From CAVURS01 sp963795385 (GTDB lineage Bacteria; Actinomycetota; Actinomycetes; Actinomycetales; CAVURS01), in contig CAWCHK010000014.1 in assembly GCA_963795385.1 (NCBI GenBank), positions 62,001 to 126,000 on the forward strand: a stretch of DNA of 64,000 bases. The letters run 5' to 3'. Under the pieces are notes generated by a model. That model was not told the origin of the DNA and did no database searches. It was given only the letters and a program-made list of their open reading frames with translations. The translations under genes were made by a program, and so were the position numbers. This document shows positions 9,471-19,500 of the stretch, piece by piece (position 1 is the stretch's first letter; every line of letters begins with the position of its first letter).

Positions 9471-11321
9471 ATGCGCCCGCAGAGTCGGCGCGACCTCCCC
9501 CAGCGAGCGCGCCTCAGAGTCGGCGGCAAGTTCTTCCTTGCCGTCGGCATCGTGCTGCTCGCGATGCTCGCCGTGACGGTCACCGGCGCGCTCGGCCTGG
9601 CCCGGATGCAGCAGAAGGTCGGCCTGCTGTACGACGACAACATCCTGACCACCCAGGCGACCACCAGCCTCGAGCTGGCCCTCGCGAACGTCGAGAACGT
9701 CGCCCTCCAGCAGATCTCCACCGTCGACGTGGCCCGCGAGGCGAAGCTCGACCAGACCCTGGACGAGGTGCTCATCCCGCGGGTGGAGCAGCAGCTGCAC
9801 GCCGTCGCCGGCCTGATCGACAGCGACCCGGGCGCCGCCGACCGGATCACGGCCATCTCCACCGACTTCGACCGCTACCTCGCGCTGCGGCGCGCGGGAG
9901 CGTACGACGGACCGAGCGGCCACGAGCTCAGGGAAGCGGCCGCGGCGGCGCAGACCGCCGAGCTGTTCGGCCGGATGAACGCGGTGGCCGAGACCCTGCG
10001 GCAGGTCGAGGTCACCGAGGCCAAGGGCGAGGACGCGGCGGCCCGGAGCACGTACCACTCGACCCTCGTCGTGCTCGTCGTCGGCTCCGTGGCGTCCCTC
10101 CTGTTCGGCCTGGGCGTCGTCCTGCTGCTGATCCGCAGCCTGGTCCCCCGGATCCGGAGCTACTCCTCCTTCGCCGGGCAGATCGCCTCGGGGCGCCCGG
10201 CCGAGATGCTGGCCGTCAGGGGCCGCGACGAGCTGACCGACCTCGGCAACGCCCTGAACGACATGGTCGCCGCCCGCGAGCAGCTGAGCTCGCACGAGGG
10301 TGCTCAGACCGAGTTCATCGAGACCCTGCAGGCCACCGCCAGCGAGGAGGAGGCGCACGGGCTGCTCAAGCGGCATCTCGAGCGCTCCCTGCCCGGCAGC
10401 GGGGTGACGGTGCTGACCCGGAACAACAGCGGCAACCGGCTGGAGGCGGCCACTGCCCCGGCCCCCGGAGACCCGCTGCCCGACCGCCTGGTCGGCGCCG
10501 AGCCCCGGGCCTGCCTCGCCCTGCGGATGGGCCGGACCCACCGCGAGGGGCACGAGAACCAGCTGCTCGAGTGCTCGGTCTGCGAGCACGGCGCGATGGC
10601 GCGGGCGACGTGCGAGCCCCTCCTGGTCAGTGGCGAGGTGATCGGGTCGGTGTTGGTCAACCACGAGGGGGACCTCGGGTCGCGCGAGGACGGCCGGATC
10701 TCCCTGACGGTGGCTCAGGCCGCGCCGGTGCTGGCCAACCTGCGCAACCTGGCGCTCGCGGAGTTCCGGGCCAACAACGACTCGCTGACCGGCCTGCCCA
10801 ACAAGCGGGCCTCCGAGGACACGTTCAAGCGGATGATCGCCCAGGCCCACCGCTCGGTCGCCCCGCTGGCCGTGGTCATGCTCGACCTGGACCACTTCAA
10901 GAAGGTCAACGACCAGTTCGGCCACGGCAAGGGCGACGAGGTGCTGGCCGCGGTCGGCGCCGCCATCCAGTCCTGCCTGCGGGACAGCGACTTCGCCGGG
11001 CGCTTCGGCGGGGAGGAGTTCCTCCTCCTGCTGCCGGACACGGACGTCGCCGGCGCGGCCCGGCTCACCGAGCGGCTGCGCGAGAGCATCGCCTCGATCG
11101 CGATCCCGGGTGTCGACCGGGAGATCACCGCGAGCCTGGGCCTGGCCGAGCTGCTGGAGCACGGCGGTACGCCGCGCGGCCTGCTGCGCGAGGCCGACCG
11201 GGCCCTCTACGCCGCGAAGGCCGCCGGCCGCGACCGGGTCGTGGTGGCCCGGGTGCTCGACTCCGGCGAGGTCCAGCACACCGAGCTGGCCCAGGTCCAG
11301 GACAGCGCCGTACCCGGTTGA
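9471..11321 (+). CDS. membrane diguanylate cyclase (sensor-HAMP-GAF-GGDEF)
   Basis: 616 aa. Helix 1 (KFFLAVGIVLLAMLAVTVTGALGLARM, about residues 22-48), a four-helix-bundle extracellular sensor, helix 2 (about 205-225) and a HAMP-like region. A GAF-like domain follows with Cys residues in ECSVCEHG. The C-terminal GGDEF domain has an intact active site (GRFGGEEF, about residues 509-516) and an RxxD inhibitory site (RDSD) five residues before it. It should make c-di-GMP and be product-inhibited. The longer frame opening at 9306 looks non-coding; the ATG at 9471 immediately precedes a basic segment and helix 1. No EAL domain or c-di-GMP effector gene was recognised nearby. Confidence 0.92.
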   Translation: MRPQSRRDLPQRARLRVGGKFFLAVGIVLLAMLAVTVTGALGLARMQQKVGLLYDDNILTTQATTSLELALANVENVALQQISTVDVAREAKLDQTLDEVLIPRVEQQLHAVAGLIDSDPGAADRITAISTDFDRYLALRRAGAYDGPSGHELREAAAAAQTAELFGRMNAVAETLRQVEVTEAKGEDAAARSTYHSTLVVLVVGSVASLLFGLGVVLLLIRSLVPRIRSYSSFAGQIASGRPAEMLAVRGRDELTDLGNALNDMVAAREQLSSHEGAQTEFIETLQATASEEEAHGLLKRHLERSLPGSGVTVLTRNNSGNRLEAATAPAPGDPLPDRLVGAEPRACLALRMGRTHREGHENQLLECSVCEHGAMARATCEPLLVSGEVIGSVLVNHEGDLGSREDGRISLTVAQAAPVLANLRNLALAEFRANNDSLTGLPNKRASEDTFKRMIAQAHRSVAPLAVVMLDLDHFKKVNDQFGHGKGDEVLAAVGAAIQSCLRDSDFAGRFGGEEFLLLLPDTDVAGAARLTERLRESIASIAIPGVDREITASLGLAELLEHGGTPRGLLREADRALYAAKAAGRDRVVVARVLDSGEVQHTELAQVQDSAVPG

Positions 11322-11416
11322 CGCCCGGCCCAGACGCCCGGCCCTGACATCCGTCACGACCCAGAGGGTCGATCCGGCCGATGACACCCGGCGGCCGGGA
11401 GCGCAGGCTGGCGAGC

Positions 11417-12025
11417 ATGGCCCTCGACCCCCTCCCCAGCGGCGCCTCCGCCGCGAGCCACGCCGGCTCACCCCCCTCGACCAACGCACCCAGCTCAACA
11501 CCCAGCTCAAGCAGTGCAGCCAGCTCCACGGCTGCCCTCCGCCCGCCAGCCCATCGGGTCTCCCCACGGGCGGTGCGGTACTGGCTGGCCCGGGCGGCCG
11601 GGCTGTGGGTCGTCATCCTCGGGCTGCAGACGGCCTGGCTCGTCTACTCGCTCACCCAGCCCGACCCGGTGGCGCCGTGGCACCTGCCGCTGCTCGCCGC
11701 CAGCGCGGTCGTCGCCGCCGTGCACGTCGGCGTGATGCCGCGGTGGCGCTACCGGGTGCACCGCTGGGAGGTCTCCGAGCACGCGGTCTACACCCAGACC
11801 GGGTGGTTCCACGTCGAGCGGCGGATCGCGCCGCTGTCGCGGGTGCAGACCGTGGACACCGACCAGGGCGCGATCGCCCGGATCTTCGGCCTGGCCAAGG
11901 TCACGGTGACCACGGCGTCCGCGGCCGGCCCGCTCGTCGTCGAGGGACTGGACGTAGTGGTCGCCGCCGACCTGGTCGAACGGCTCACCGCAGCCACCGA
12001 GGGCGAGCGGGACGACGCCACGTGA
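11417..12025 (+). CDS. short bacterial PH-domain (bPH2/YdbS-like) membrane protein
   Basis: About 202 aa from the ATG at 11417; the in-frame ATG at 11381 is an alternative. The N terminus is a Ser/Pro/Thr-rich disordered stretch. Two membrane helices follow (AAGLWVVILGLQTAWLVYSL, LPLLAASAVVAAVHVGVM). The bPH2 domain is YRVHRWEVSEHAVYTQTGWFHVERRIAPLSRVQTVDT, with the family's characteristic RIPLxRVQ-VD pattern. Its stop overlaps the GTG of the long partner. Function unknown; such pairs are widespread in Gram-positive bacteria. A paralogous pair sits at 48.1-50.0 kb. Confidence 0.85.
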   Translation: MALDPLPSGASAASHAGSPPSTNAPSSTPSSSSAASSTAALRPPAHRVSPRAVRYWLARAAGLWVVILGLQTAWLVYSLTQPDPVAPWHLPLLAASAVVAAVHVGVMPRWRYRVHRWEVSEHAVYTQTGWFHVERRIAPLSRVQTVDTDQGAIARIFGLAKVTVTTASAAGPLVVEGLDVVVAADLVERLTAATEGERDDAT

Positions 12026-13597
12026 CGACGTACGACGAGTCCGTCACCACCGGCCAGACCGAGCCCGAGTGGCACCGGCTCTCCGCTGCGATGCTGGCGA
12101 TCCAGCCGGTCCGCGAGCTGATCCGGGCCATCCCTCTGCTGATCGCGCTGGTCTTCGCCGGCCACGCCACCGGCGGGCCGCCGTGGAGCCTGATCGGCGT
12201 GGCGATCGTGATCGCCCGCGGGGTCCTGCGGTGGTTCACCACCAGCTACCGGATCACCGCGTCGCAGCTGCAGCTGCGCAAGGGGCTGCTCCGGCGGCAG
12301 ACGATGGTCACGCCGCTGGACCGGGTGCGGACCGTCGACGTGACGTCGGACCTGTGGCAGCGGGCCTTCCGGCTGGCCAAGGTGGAGATCGGCACGGGAA
12401 CCACTGACCGGCGCAAGGAGCCGTTCGCCATCGACGGTGTCGGCAGCGTTCGCGCCCTGGCGCTGCGAGGAGAGCTGCTGCACCGGCCGCCGGTGGTGGG
12501 CCCGTCACCGGAGTCGGCGGCTGGGTCGGCGGCCGCCGCTGGCGCCACGGGGCCGGAGGAGACCGAGCTGGTCCGGCTGCGGCCGCGCTGGGCGGCGTAC
12601 GGCCCGTTCACCCTGTCCGGCGCGTTCACGGCGCTGTTCATCGTCGGCCTCGGGTGGCGGATCAGCGGCGAGGCGCACCTGCACCCGGACCAGATCGGCG
12701 CGGTCCACGCCGCGACCGGGCACCTGGAGCGGGTGCCGTGGTGGCTGGCCGGGCTCGAGATCCTCGTACCGGTCCTGGCCGGGGTCGCCCTGTTGTCCGT
12801 CGGCCGGCTACGTGCTGTCGTTCTGGAGCTTCCGGCTCACCCGGCATCGCGGTGGCAGCCTGCACATCGAGCGAGGGTTGCTCACCACTCGCGCGACCAG
12901 CATCGAGGAGCGGCGACTGCGCGGCGTCGAGATCAGCGAGCCGCTGCTGCTGCGCGCGGTCGGTGGCGCGCGGTGCCTCGCCATCGCGACCGGGCTGCGG
13001 GTCGGGCGCGGGGCCGAGCGAGGTGGGACCGTGCTGTTGCCGCCGGCTCCCCGGCTCGAGGTCCTGCGGGTCGCGGCCTCCGTGGTGCGCGACATGGGGC
13101 CACTCACCTGTGACCTGCGGACGCATCCCGCGGCCGCGCGCCGGCGCCGCTTCAGCCGGGCCAGCGCCGGGGTGCTGGTCCTCACCGCCGTGGCGGCGCT
13201 CGGCTGGTGGGCCGGGGCACTACCGGCGTACGGCGTCGTCGTCGGGCTCGCCCTGCTGCCGGTCGGCTGGCTGCTGGCGGCCGACCGCGCGGCCTCGCTC
13301 GGCCACCAGGTGCTCGGGTCCGGTGCCGGACGCTGGCTCGTGACCCGCAGCGGCTCGCTGGTGCGCAGGAGGTGCGCGCTCGCGGTCGACGGTGTCATCG
13401 GCGTGACGTTGCGGCAGTCGTGGTTCCAGCGGCGCCTCGGGGTCACCACGCTGGTGGCGACGACGGCGGCCGGGCGGCAGAGATACGTCGTCACCGATGC
13501 CGGTGCGGCACAGGCGATCTCGCTGGCCGACGAGCTTCTGCCCGGACTGCTCGAGCCCTTCCTCGGCCCGGAGGCCTTGCTGCCGGCCCGAACCTGA
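12022..13597 (+). pseudogene. long bPH2 (YdbT-like) membrane protein, one frameshift as sequenced
   Basis: The GTG at 12022 overlaps the short partner. The first part reads through membrane helices (LIRAIPLLIALVFAGHATG, WSLIGVAIVIARGVLRWF) and a bPH2 domain (YRITASQLQLRKGLLRRQTMVTPLDRVRTVDV). Near 12803, within gtcggccggctac, the frame is lost. Removing one base gives VGGYVLSFWSFRLT and the remaining two bPH2 domains to the stop at 13597. The restored protein would be about 525 aa, with three bPH2 repeats as in YdbT. All later residues look conserved, so an extra base in the sequence is the simplest explanation. Confidence 0.8.
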
Positions 13598-13644
13598 GCC
13601 CGCGCTCTCGGTCCCGCTGTCGCTCGCCGCTCTAGGCTGCGGCC

Positions 13645-14304
13645 ATGGCTGGCTTCAGCGGGATCCCGCCGGACGGCATGGCGTTCTACCGCGACCTGGC
13701 CAAGGATCCCACCAAGGCCTTCTGGCAGGCCAACAGGGCGCGCTACGACGCGTCGGTGCGCGGGCCCATGACCGAGCTGGTCGAGGCACTGGCTCCGCGG
13801 TTCGGGGAGCCGAAGGTCTTCCGGCCCTACCGGGACGTCCGGTTCGCCAAGGGCGCGTCGCCGTACAAGGACCATCAGGGCGCGTTCGTCCAGGTTGCGG
13901 ACGGCATCGGCTGGTACGTGCAGCTCAACGCCGGCGGACTGATGGTCAGCGGCGGCTACCACTCGCATGCCGGCGACCAGACGCAGCGCCTGCGAGCGGC
14001 GGTCGATGACGAGACCACCGGCCCGGAGCTGGCGCGGATCGTCGATGCGTTGCCAGCAGCGGGGTTCGAGGTCTGGGGCCGGATGATGAAGACGCGGCCC
14101 CGCGGGGTGCCGGCCGATCATCCGCGGCTCGAGCTGATGCGTCACCAGAACATCACCGGGTGGCGCGAGCCGAGCGCGCCGGCTTGGCTGCACCGGCCAG
14201 ACGCGCTCGAGCGGGTCGCGGAGGACTGGGAGTCGCTGCGGCCGTTGGTCAAGTGGCTCGCCGACAACGTCGGCCCGACCACCACCGAGCGCCGGCGACG
14301 CTGA
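13645..14304 (+). CDS. DUF2461 domain protein
   Basis: 219 aa, full length for the family. Recognisable motifs are the N-terminal FSGIPPDGMAFYRDLAKDPTKAFWQANRARYD, RPYRDVRFAKGASPYKDH and the GGLMVSGGYHSHAGDQ glycine-rich segment. Soluble, no signal peptide. DUF2461 has no firmly established activity. It stands alone between the PH operon and the convergent DUF222-HNH gene. Confidence 0.9.
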   Translation: MAGFSGIPPDGMAFYRDLAKDPTKAFWQANRARYDASVRGPMTELVEALAPRFGEPKVFRPYRDVRFAKGASPYKDHQGAFVQVADGIGWYVQLNAGGLMVSGGYHSHAGDQTQRLRAAVDDETTGPELARIVDALPAAGFEVWGRMMKTRPRGVPADHPRLELMRHQNITGWREPSAPAWLHRPDALERVAEDWESLRPLVKWLADNVGPTTTERRRR

Positions 14305-14367
14305 GCCGGCAGCCGGGAGCGCTGCCCCCGGAGGACGGGAGCAATCGGGGTTCACGGGTGCACGGGC

Positions 14368-15753
14368 TCACGGGTCACGGGGTGGGTCCGGCCGGTGATC
14401 GCGCGGTCGGTCGGGCGCCGGGTCCGGTGTGGGCCGGTGCATGGTGTTGCGGATCGGTGTCCGCTCGGGATCCAGCCACTGCGGCGGGATCCACCACGGC
14501 AGGCCGTCGACGAAGACGACCACCCAACCTCGCCGCTTGAACTCCCGGTGGTGGAAGCCGCAGAGCAGGACCAGGTCGTCGATGTCGGTGGGGCCTGCGT
14601 CGGCGACCCACTCCTTGACGTGGTGTCGCTCGCACATCGACGGCGGCCGATCGCAGCCGGGGAACGCGCAGCCGCCGTCGCGGGCCGCCAGCGCAACGGA
14701 CTGGCCGGGGGTCGCGATGCGAGTAGTGCGTCCGAGCCAGAGCGGAACGCCCCTGCTGGTCGTGACGAGCGTGAACGCAAGGCTGTTGCCGGCCAGCTGC
14801 AGGGCGGTGCTCACCGGGATGAGGTTGCCGTTGTCGGTGACGGCGAGACCGGCCCTGGCCTCGAGCTGGTCCTCGCGCACGTGGACGACGACGCTGGTGG
14901 GAGTGCCTCCACTGGCCGGCAGGTCGCCGGCGTTCAGGGCGTGACCGAGGACGTCGAGGAAGGCGTCGTGCATCCGCTTGGCCGGGTCCCGCGGGTCGGT
15001 GCCGTCCGGGCCGGACGGGACAGGCTTGGCGTACGCACCCAGCACGGTCTGAGCCTTCTCGAGGGCCTCGGCAGTGAGCTGCGCCCGCAGCGAGCCCGTA
15101 CCGTCGCGGTTGCTCACCAGGGTCAGCGAGCGGACGGCGGACTGCCAGTCCGCGTCCCGCAGGGTCCCGTCGGGGTCGAGCAGATCGATGGTGTGCCGGG
15201 CGAGACGGGTCAGCAGCTGTGGGTCTAGGGTCGCCGCCTCGGCCACGAGCGTCGCCTCGACCTCGGCGCCGTGCTCCTTGCGGGTGATCTCGGGGAGGGC
15301 TTCGAGAGTCTTGACCACGACGTCGGCGTGGTCGACCGACAGCGTCCCGGCCGCGATCGCCCGAGCCAGGGCCGGGCAGGGCGACTCGAGGGGCTCGCCA
15401 CTGAAGGACTGCACCGGGAGACAGGCGCGTGCGACCCGGACCCGGCGCTTGGCCTCGGACGTGGTCAGGCGCAGCTGGTCGCGCAGGAACGCGGCCGTAC
15501 TCGGTGATGCGTAGCGCGCCGGCTCGGAGCCACTCTCGAGTGCCCCGACATAGCCGGCGTCGAACGCGCCGAGCCGACGTCGCACCCGCTCGACCACCCG
15601 GGCCACCGCGTGGAGTCCGGAGGATGGCTCGGACAGCCGAACCAGTGCGTCTAGATCGAGCTCGACCAGCTCGGAGACGGCAGACTCCAGCCGGTCGAGG
15701 AGACCGTCGACCCGGTCGTCACCCGTCCGCTCGGCTGCCCGCTTTTCGATCAT
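14368..15753 (-). CDS. DUF222 / HNH endonuclease-domain protein
   Basis: 461 aa. The N-terminal DUF222 helical region includes LRLTTSEAKRRVRVARAC and an AGTLSVDHADVVVKTL motif. The C-terminal HNH nuclease core is CAFPGCDRPPSMCERHHVKEWVADAGPTDIDDLVLLCGFHHREFKRRGW, with the His-His and Cys pairs intact. Actinomycete genomes often carry many copies and their biology is unclear. The ATG at 15753 is seven bases from a good -10 element, so the mRNA is probably leaderless. A second family member is at 41703. Confidence 0.9.
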   Translation of the reverse strand: MIEKRAAERTGDDRVDGLLDRLESAVSELVELDLDALVRLSEPSSGLHAVARVVERVRRRLGAFDAGYVGALESGSEPARYASPSTAAFLRDQLRLTTSEAKRRVRVARACLPVQSFSGEPLESPCPALARAIAAGTLSVDHADVVVKTLEALPEITRKEHGAEVEATLVAEAATLDPQLLTRLARHTIDLLDPDGTLRDADWQSAVRSLTLVSNRDGTGSLRAQLTAEALEKAQTVLGAYAKPVPSGPDGTDPRDPAKRMHDAFLDVLGHALNAGDLPASGGTPTSVVVHVREDQLEARAGLAVTDNGNLIPVSTALQLAGNSLAFTLVTTSRGVPLWLGRTTRIATPGQSVALAARDGGCAFPGCDRPPSMCERHHVKEWVADAGPTDIDDLVLLCGFHHREFKRRGWVVVFVDGLPWWIPPQWLDPERTPIRNTMHRPTPDPAPDRPRDHRPDPPRDP

Positions 15754-15760
15754 GTGTCTG

Positions 15761-15789
15761 ATTCTACCCTCTACGACCGACAACGACAA
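15761..15789 (-). promoter_or_regulatory. sigma-A-like promoter of the DUF222-HNH gene
   Basis: Minus strand: TTGTCG (15789-15784), 17-base spacer, TAGAAT (15766-15761), then seven bases to the ATG at 15753. Transcription should start at or beside the start codon. Confidence 0.65.
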
Positions 15790-15908
15790 CGTCTGTCCAC
15801 AGGCGAATCTCATTGCCTGCCAGGACGTTTCGCATCGGCGACCGCAACCACCACGGGACCCGAGCCGCGACAAGAACTCAGCCCTCGCCCGACCCGCGCG
15901 TCATCAAG

Positions 15909-15964
15909 GCGCTCTTGTCCGTGCGCTCTTGTCCCTGCGCTCTTGTCCGTGCGCTCTCGTTCTC
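15909..15964. repeat. 14-bp tandem repeat, four copies
   Basis: gcgctcttgtccgt at 15909, 15923 (one change), 15937, and a degenerate fourth at 15951. It ends on the stop codon of the rhamnulokinase gene (15963-15965) and lies in the gap between that gene and the DUF222-HNH promoter. Both flanking genes are on the minus strand. Confidence 0.85.
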
Positions 15965-17436
15965 AGCCCTGACGACCAAAGACCAGAGCCTCAGCCGCAT
16001 CCCAAGCCGCCGAACCAGCGACGCCGCCCACCGGTTCGTACCTCCTCGCCGCCTGCGTCGCCCGAACGATCCGGCGCAGAGCCGTCAGATCCCCCGCCAC
16101 GGCGCCGAGGGCCCGCGCCTGCACCAACGCGTTCCCGATCGCCGCCGCCTCCACCGGACCGGCGACGACCGGCAGGTCACACGCATCCGCGGTCAGCTGG
16201 CACAGCAGGGCGTTGTTCGCACCACCGCCGACGACGTGGATCACGGTGACCTCCACACCGGACAGGGCGACGCGCGGTGCGCACGGCGCGGCGGTAGGCC
16301 AGCGCCAGGCTGTCCACGATGGTGCGGACGACCTCCGCCGGCGTCAGCGGCGCCGGCTGCCCGCTCCGCTCGCAGAGAGCGGCGATCCGAGCCGGCTGAT
16401 CCCCCGGTGGCAGCAGGGACGGGTCGTCCGGGTCGACGACCCGCTCCAGGGCGGGCAGAGCGGCGGCCTCGGCCAGCAGCGCCGGCAGGTCGACCACGAG
16501 GCCCGCGGCCGTCCAGGTGCGGATCGACTCCTGCAGCAGCCACAGGCCCATCACGTTGCGCAGCAACCGGATCGTGCCGTCGACACCACCCTCGTTGGTG
16601 AAGTTCGCCCGCCGGGCCTGCTCGGTCAGCACCGGCTGCTCGACCTCGACGCCGACCAGCGACCAGGTGCCGCTGGAGACGTACGCGAAGCTCCGGTCGG
16701 CCGCAGGCACGCCGACCACCGCCGACGCGGTGTCGTGGGAGCCGACCCGCACCACTTGCACCGACTCGCCGGCCCCGAGCTCGCGGCGTACGGCGGGCAG
16801 CAGCGGGCCGACCACGGTGCCGGCGTCCCGCAGCTCGGGCAGGATCCGGGCCGGCAGGCCGAGCCGCCCCATCAGCTCGACCGCCCACCCGCCGGTCGAC
16901 ACGTCGTAGAGCTGGGTCGTCGACGCGTTCGTCCGCTCGGCACCGATGGCGCCGGTGAGCCAGTACGTCATCAGGTCGGGCACCAGCAGCAGCGAGCGGG
17001 CCGGGGCCAGCTCGGCCTCCCCCGCGGCGACGAGCTGCACCAGCGAGTTGAACGGCTGCTGCTGCAGCCCGGTCACGGCGTAGAGCTCCCCCGCAGGGAC
17101 GACGGCATGGACCCGGTCGACCACGCCGTCGGTGCGGCGGTCGCGGTAGTGGACGGCGTCGCCGAGCAGCTCGCCGCCGGCGTCGAGGAGTCCGTAGTCG
17201 ACCGCCCACGAGTCGATGCCGACGCCGGCCAGGTCGGGCGCTGCCCGCACCGCCTGCCGCAGTCCCTCCAGCACGCCGGCGTAGAGCGCGTGGATGTCCC
17301 AGCGCAGCCGGCGCGCGTCCTCGATCGGGACGTTGGCGAAGCGGTGAACCTCCTGCAGCACCAGCCGATCCGGCGCCACGTCGGCCACCACGACGCGACC
17401 GCTGGACGCGCCGAGGTCGACCGCCGCGACGCGCAC
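15963..17436 (-). pseudogene. rhaB: L-rhamnulokinase (FGGY family), frameshift near C terminus
   Basis: The GTG at 17436 lies one base after the preceding stop. The protein begins VRVAAVDLGASSGRVVVADVA (sugar-kinase phosphate 1 motif) and continues through GIDSWAVDYGLL and the adenosine region GTWSLVGVE. Near 16265 one extra base breaks the frame. In the next frame it resumes as ALSGVEVTVIHVVGGGANN (the FGGY C-terminal GGG motif) to FGRQG and a stop. The corrected length is about 490 aa, normal for RhaB. It phosphorylates L-rhamnulose to rhamnulose-1-phosphate. Last gene of the rhamnose operon. Confidence 0.85.
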
Positions 17437-17437
17437 G

Positions 17438-19500
17438 TCAGCGCAGGAAGGCAGCGGCGACGCCGGAGTCGACCGGGATGTGCAGCCCGGTCGTCTGCGA
17501 CAGGTCGCCGCCGGTGAGGGCGAACACCGCAGCCGCGATGTGCTCGGGCAGTACCTCACGCCCCAGCAGCGTGCGCTTCGCGTAGTAGGCGCCGAGCTCG
17601 GCCTCGGGGACGCCGTAGACCTCGGCCCGCTGCGCTCCCCAGCCGCCGGCGAAGATGCCCGAGCCGCGAACGACGCCGTCGGGGTTGATGCCGTTGACCC
17701 GGATCCCGTGTGCCCCCAGCTCGGCCGCGAGCAGCCGCACCTGGTGCGCCTGGTCGGCCTTCGTCGCGCCGTACGCCACGTTGTTGGGCCCGGCGAAGAC
17801 GCCGTTCTTGCTCGCGATGTAGACGATGTCGCCGCCCAGGCCCTGCGCCACCATGACCCGGGTCGACTCGCGCGAGACCAGGAACGATCCCTTGGCCATC
17901 ACGTCGTGCTGCAGATCCCAGTCGCGAGACGGTGGTGTCCAGCAACGGTTTCGAGATCGACAGCCCGGCGTTGTTGACCACCAGGTCCGACCCGCCGAAG
18001 GCCAGCACCGCAGCGCGCACCGAGGCCGCGACCGCCTCCTCGTCGCTCACGTCGGCGGCGACCGCGACGGCCCGGTCCGGTCCGCCGATCCCCTCCGCGA
18101 CGACGGCGGCCGCAGCACCGTCGAGGTCCGAGACGACGACGCAGGCGCCCTCGGCGGCGAGCCGCTCGGCGATCGCCCTGCCGATCCCCGAACCGGCCCC
18201 GGTCACCAGCGCGATCCGCGTCGCCAGCGCCTTGGGCTTCGGCATCCGCTGGCAGCTTGGCCTCCTCCAGAGCCCAGTACTCGATCCGGAACTTCTCCGC
18301 CTCGTCGATCGGCGCGTAGGTCGAGATCGCCTCGGCGCCACGCATCACGTTGATGGCGTTGAGGTAGAACTCGCCGGCCACGCGGGCCGTCTGCTTGTCC
18401 TTGCCGTAGCTGAACATCCCGACCCCCGGCACCAGGACGATCGCCGGGTCGGCCCCGCGCATCGCCGGCGACTCGGCGGTGGCGTGGCGGTCGTAGTAGG
18501 CGCGATAGTCCTCGCGGTACGCCGCGTGCAGCTCCCGCAGCCGGGCCTCGACCTCGTCCAGCGGCGCTGACGGCGGGAGGTCCAGCACCATCGGCCGGAC
18601 CTTGGTGCGCAGGAAGTGGTCCGGGCACGACGTCCCCAGCGCCGCGAGCGGCTGCAGCCGCTCGCGGGCCAGGAAGTCCAGCACCGGCAGGTCGTCGGTG
18701 TAGTGACCGACCTGCGGGCGCGTCGGTCGAGGCGAGGCCGCGGATGAGCGGCGCGATCGCGGCGGCGCGGGCGTGCCGCTCCGCCTCCGGCAGCGGCTCG
18801 AAGCCGGCGACCACGGCGCCGAACGGGTCCGGCCGGCCGTGCTCGTCGATGAACCGCTCTGCGGCCCGGATGATCTCGAGCGAGCGCGCCTCGCACTCCT
18901 CGCTGGTGTCGCCCCACGCCGTGATGCCGTGACCGCCGAGGATGCAGCCGATCGCCTGCGGGTTGGCCGCCTTGATCGCGGCGATGTCCAGCCCGAGCTG
19001 GAAGCCCGGTCGCCGCCACGGCACCCACACCACGCGATCGCCGAAGCACTCCGCGGGTCAGCGCTCTCACCGTCGGCGGCCGTCGCGAGCGCGATGCCCG
19101 AGTCGGGGTGCAGGTGGTCGACGTGCGGTGAGTCGACGAGCCCGTGCATGGCGGTGTCGATCGACGGTGCCGCCCCACCCGTGCCGAACAGGCAGTAGTC
19201 GAACGCCGCGACCATCTCGTCCTCGCGGTCGACTCCCGGGTAGACGTCGACCAGCGCCTGCAGCCGGTCACGGCGCAGGACGGCCAGCCCGCTCTCCTGC
19301 AGCGTCCCCAGGTCGCCCCCGGAGCCCTTGACCCACACGACCTCGGTCGGCTGGCCGGTGACCGGATCCGTCGACCAGGCCCTTGGCCGAGGTGTTGCCG
19401 CCGGCGTAGTTGGTGTTGCGCTTGTCCGACCCCAGCCGGTGGGACCGGTCGATCAGGTCCGCCGACCGGCGCCGGGATCCCCCGCGCATCGACTCGTCAT
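17438..19500 (-). pseudogene. rhaEW: fused rhamnulose-1-phosphate aldolase / SDR dehydrogenase, many frameshifts
   Basis: Pieces in successive frames read together as a normal bifunctional enzyme of about 680 aa. The class II aldolase part has RNTNYAGGNTSAKG, the metal-site region HLHPDSGIALATA and LGGHGITAWGDTSEECE. The short-chain dehydrogenase part has ALVTGAGSGIGRAIAERL, NNAGLS and the catalytic region IASKNGVFAGPNNVAYGATKA. Breaks occur near 17925, 18252, 18720, 19052, 19065 and 19371, with two more likely near 19462 and 19477. Each is repaired by deleting one base, for example ctgccagcg to ctgcagcg. In Bacillus the homologue RhaEW splits rhamnulose-1-P and oxidises L-lactaldehyde to lactate. 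The ATG directly follows the rhaI stop. Confidence 0.82.

Noticed and set aside
15909..15964. 14-bp repeats as a CRISPR array
   Set aside because: Units are contiguous with no spacers, and no cas genes are present.
16213..17517. 434-aa plus-strand frame opposite rhamnulokinase and the long plus-strand frame at 59821-62973 opposite ftsH/hpt
   Set aside because: Antisense shadows; the minus-strand proteins have clear catalytic motifs while these have none.
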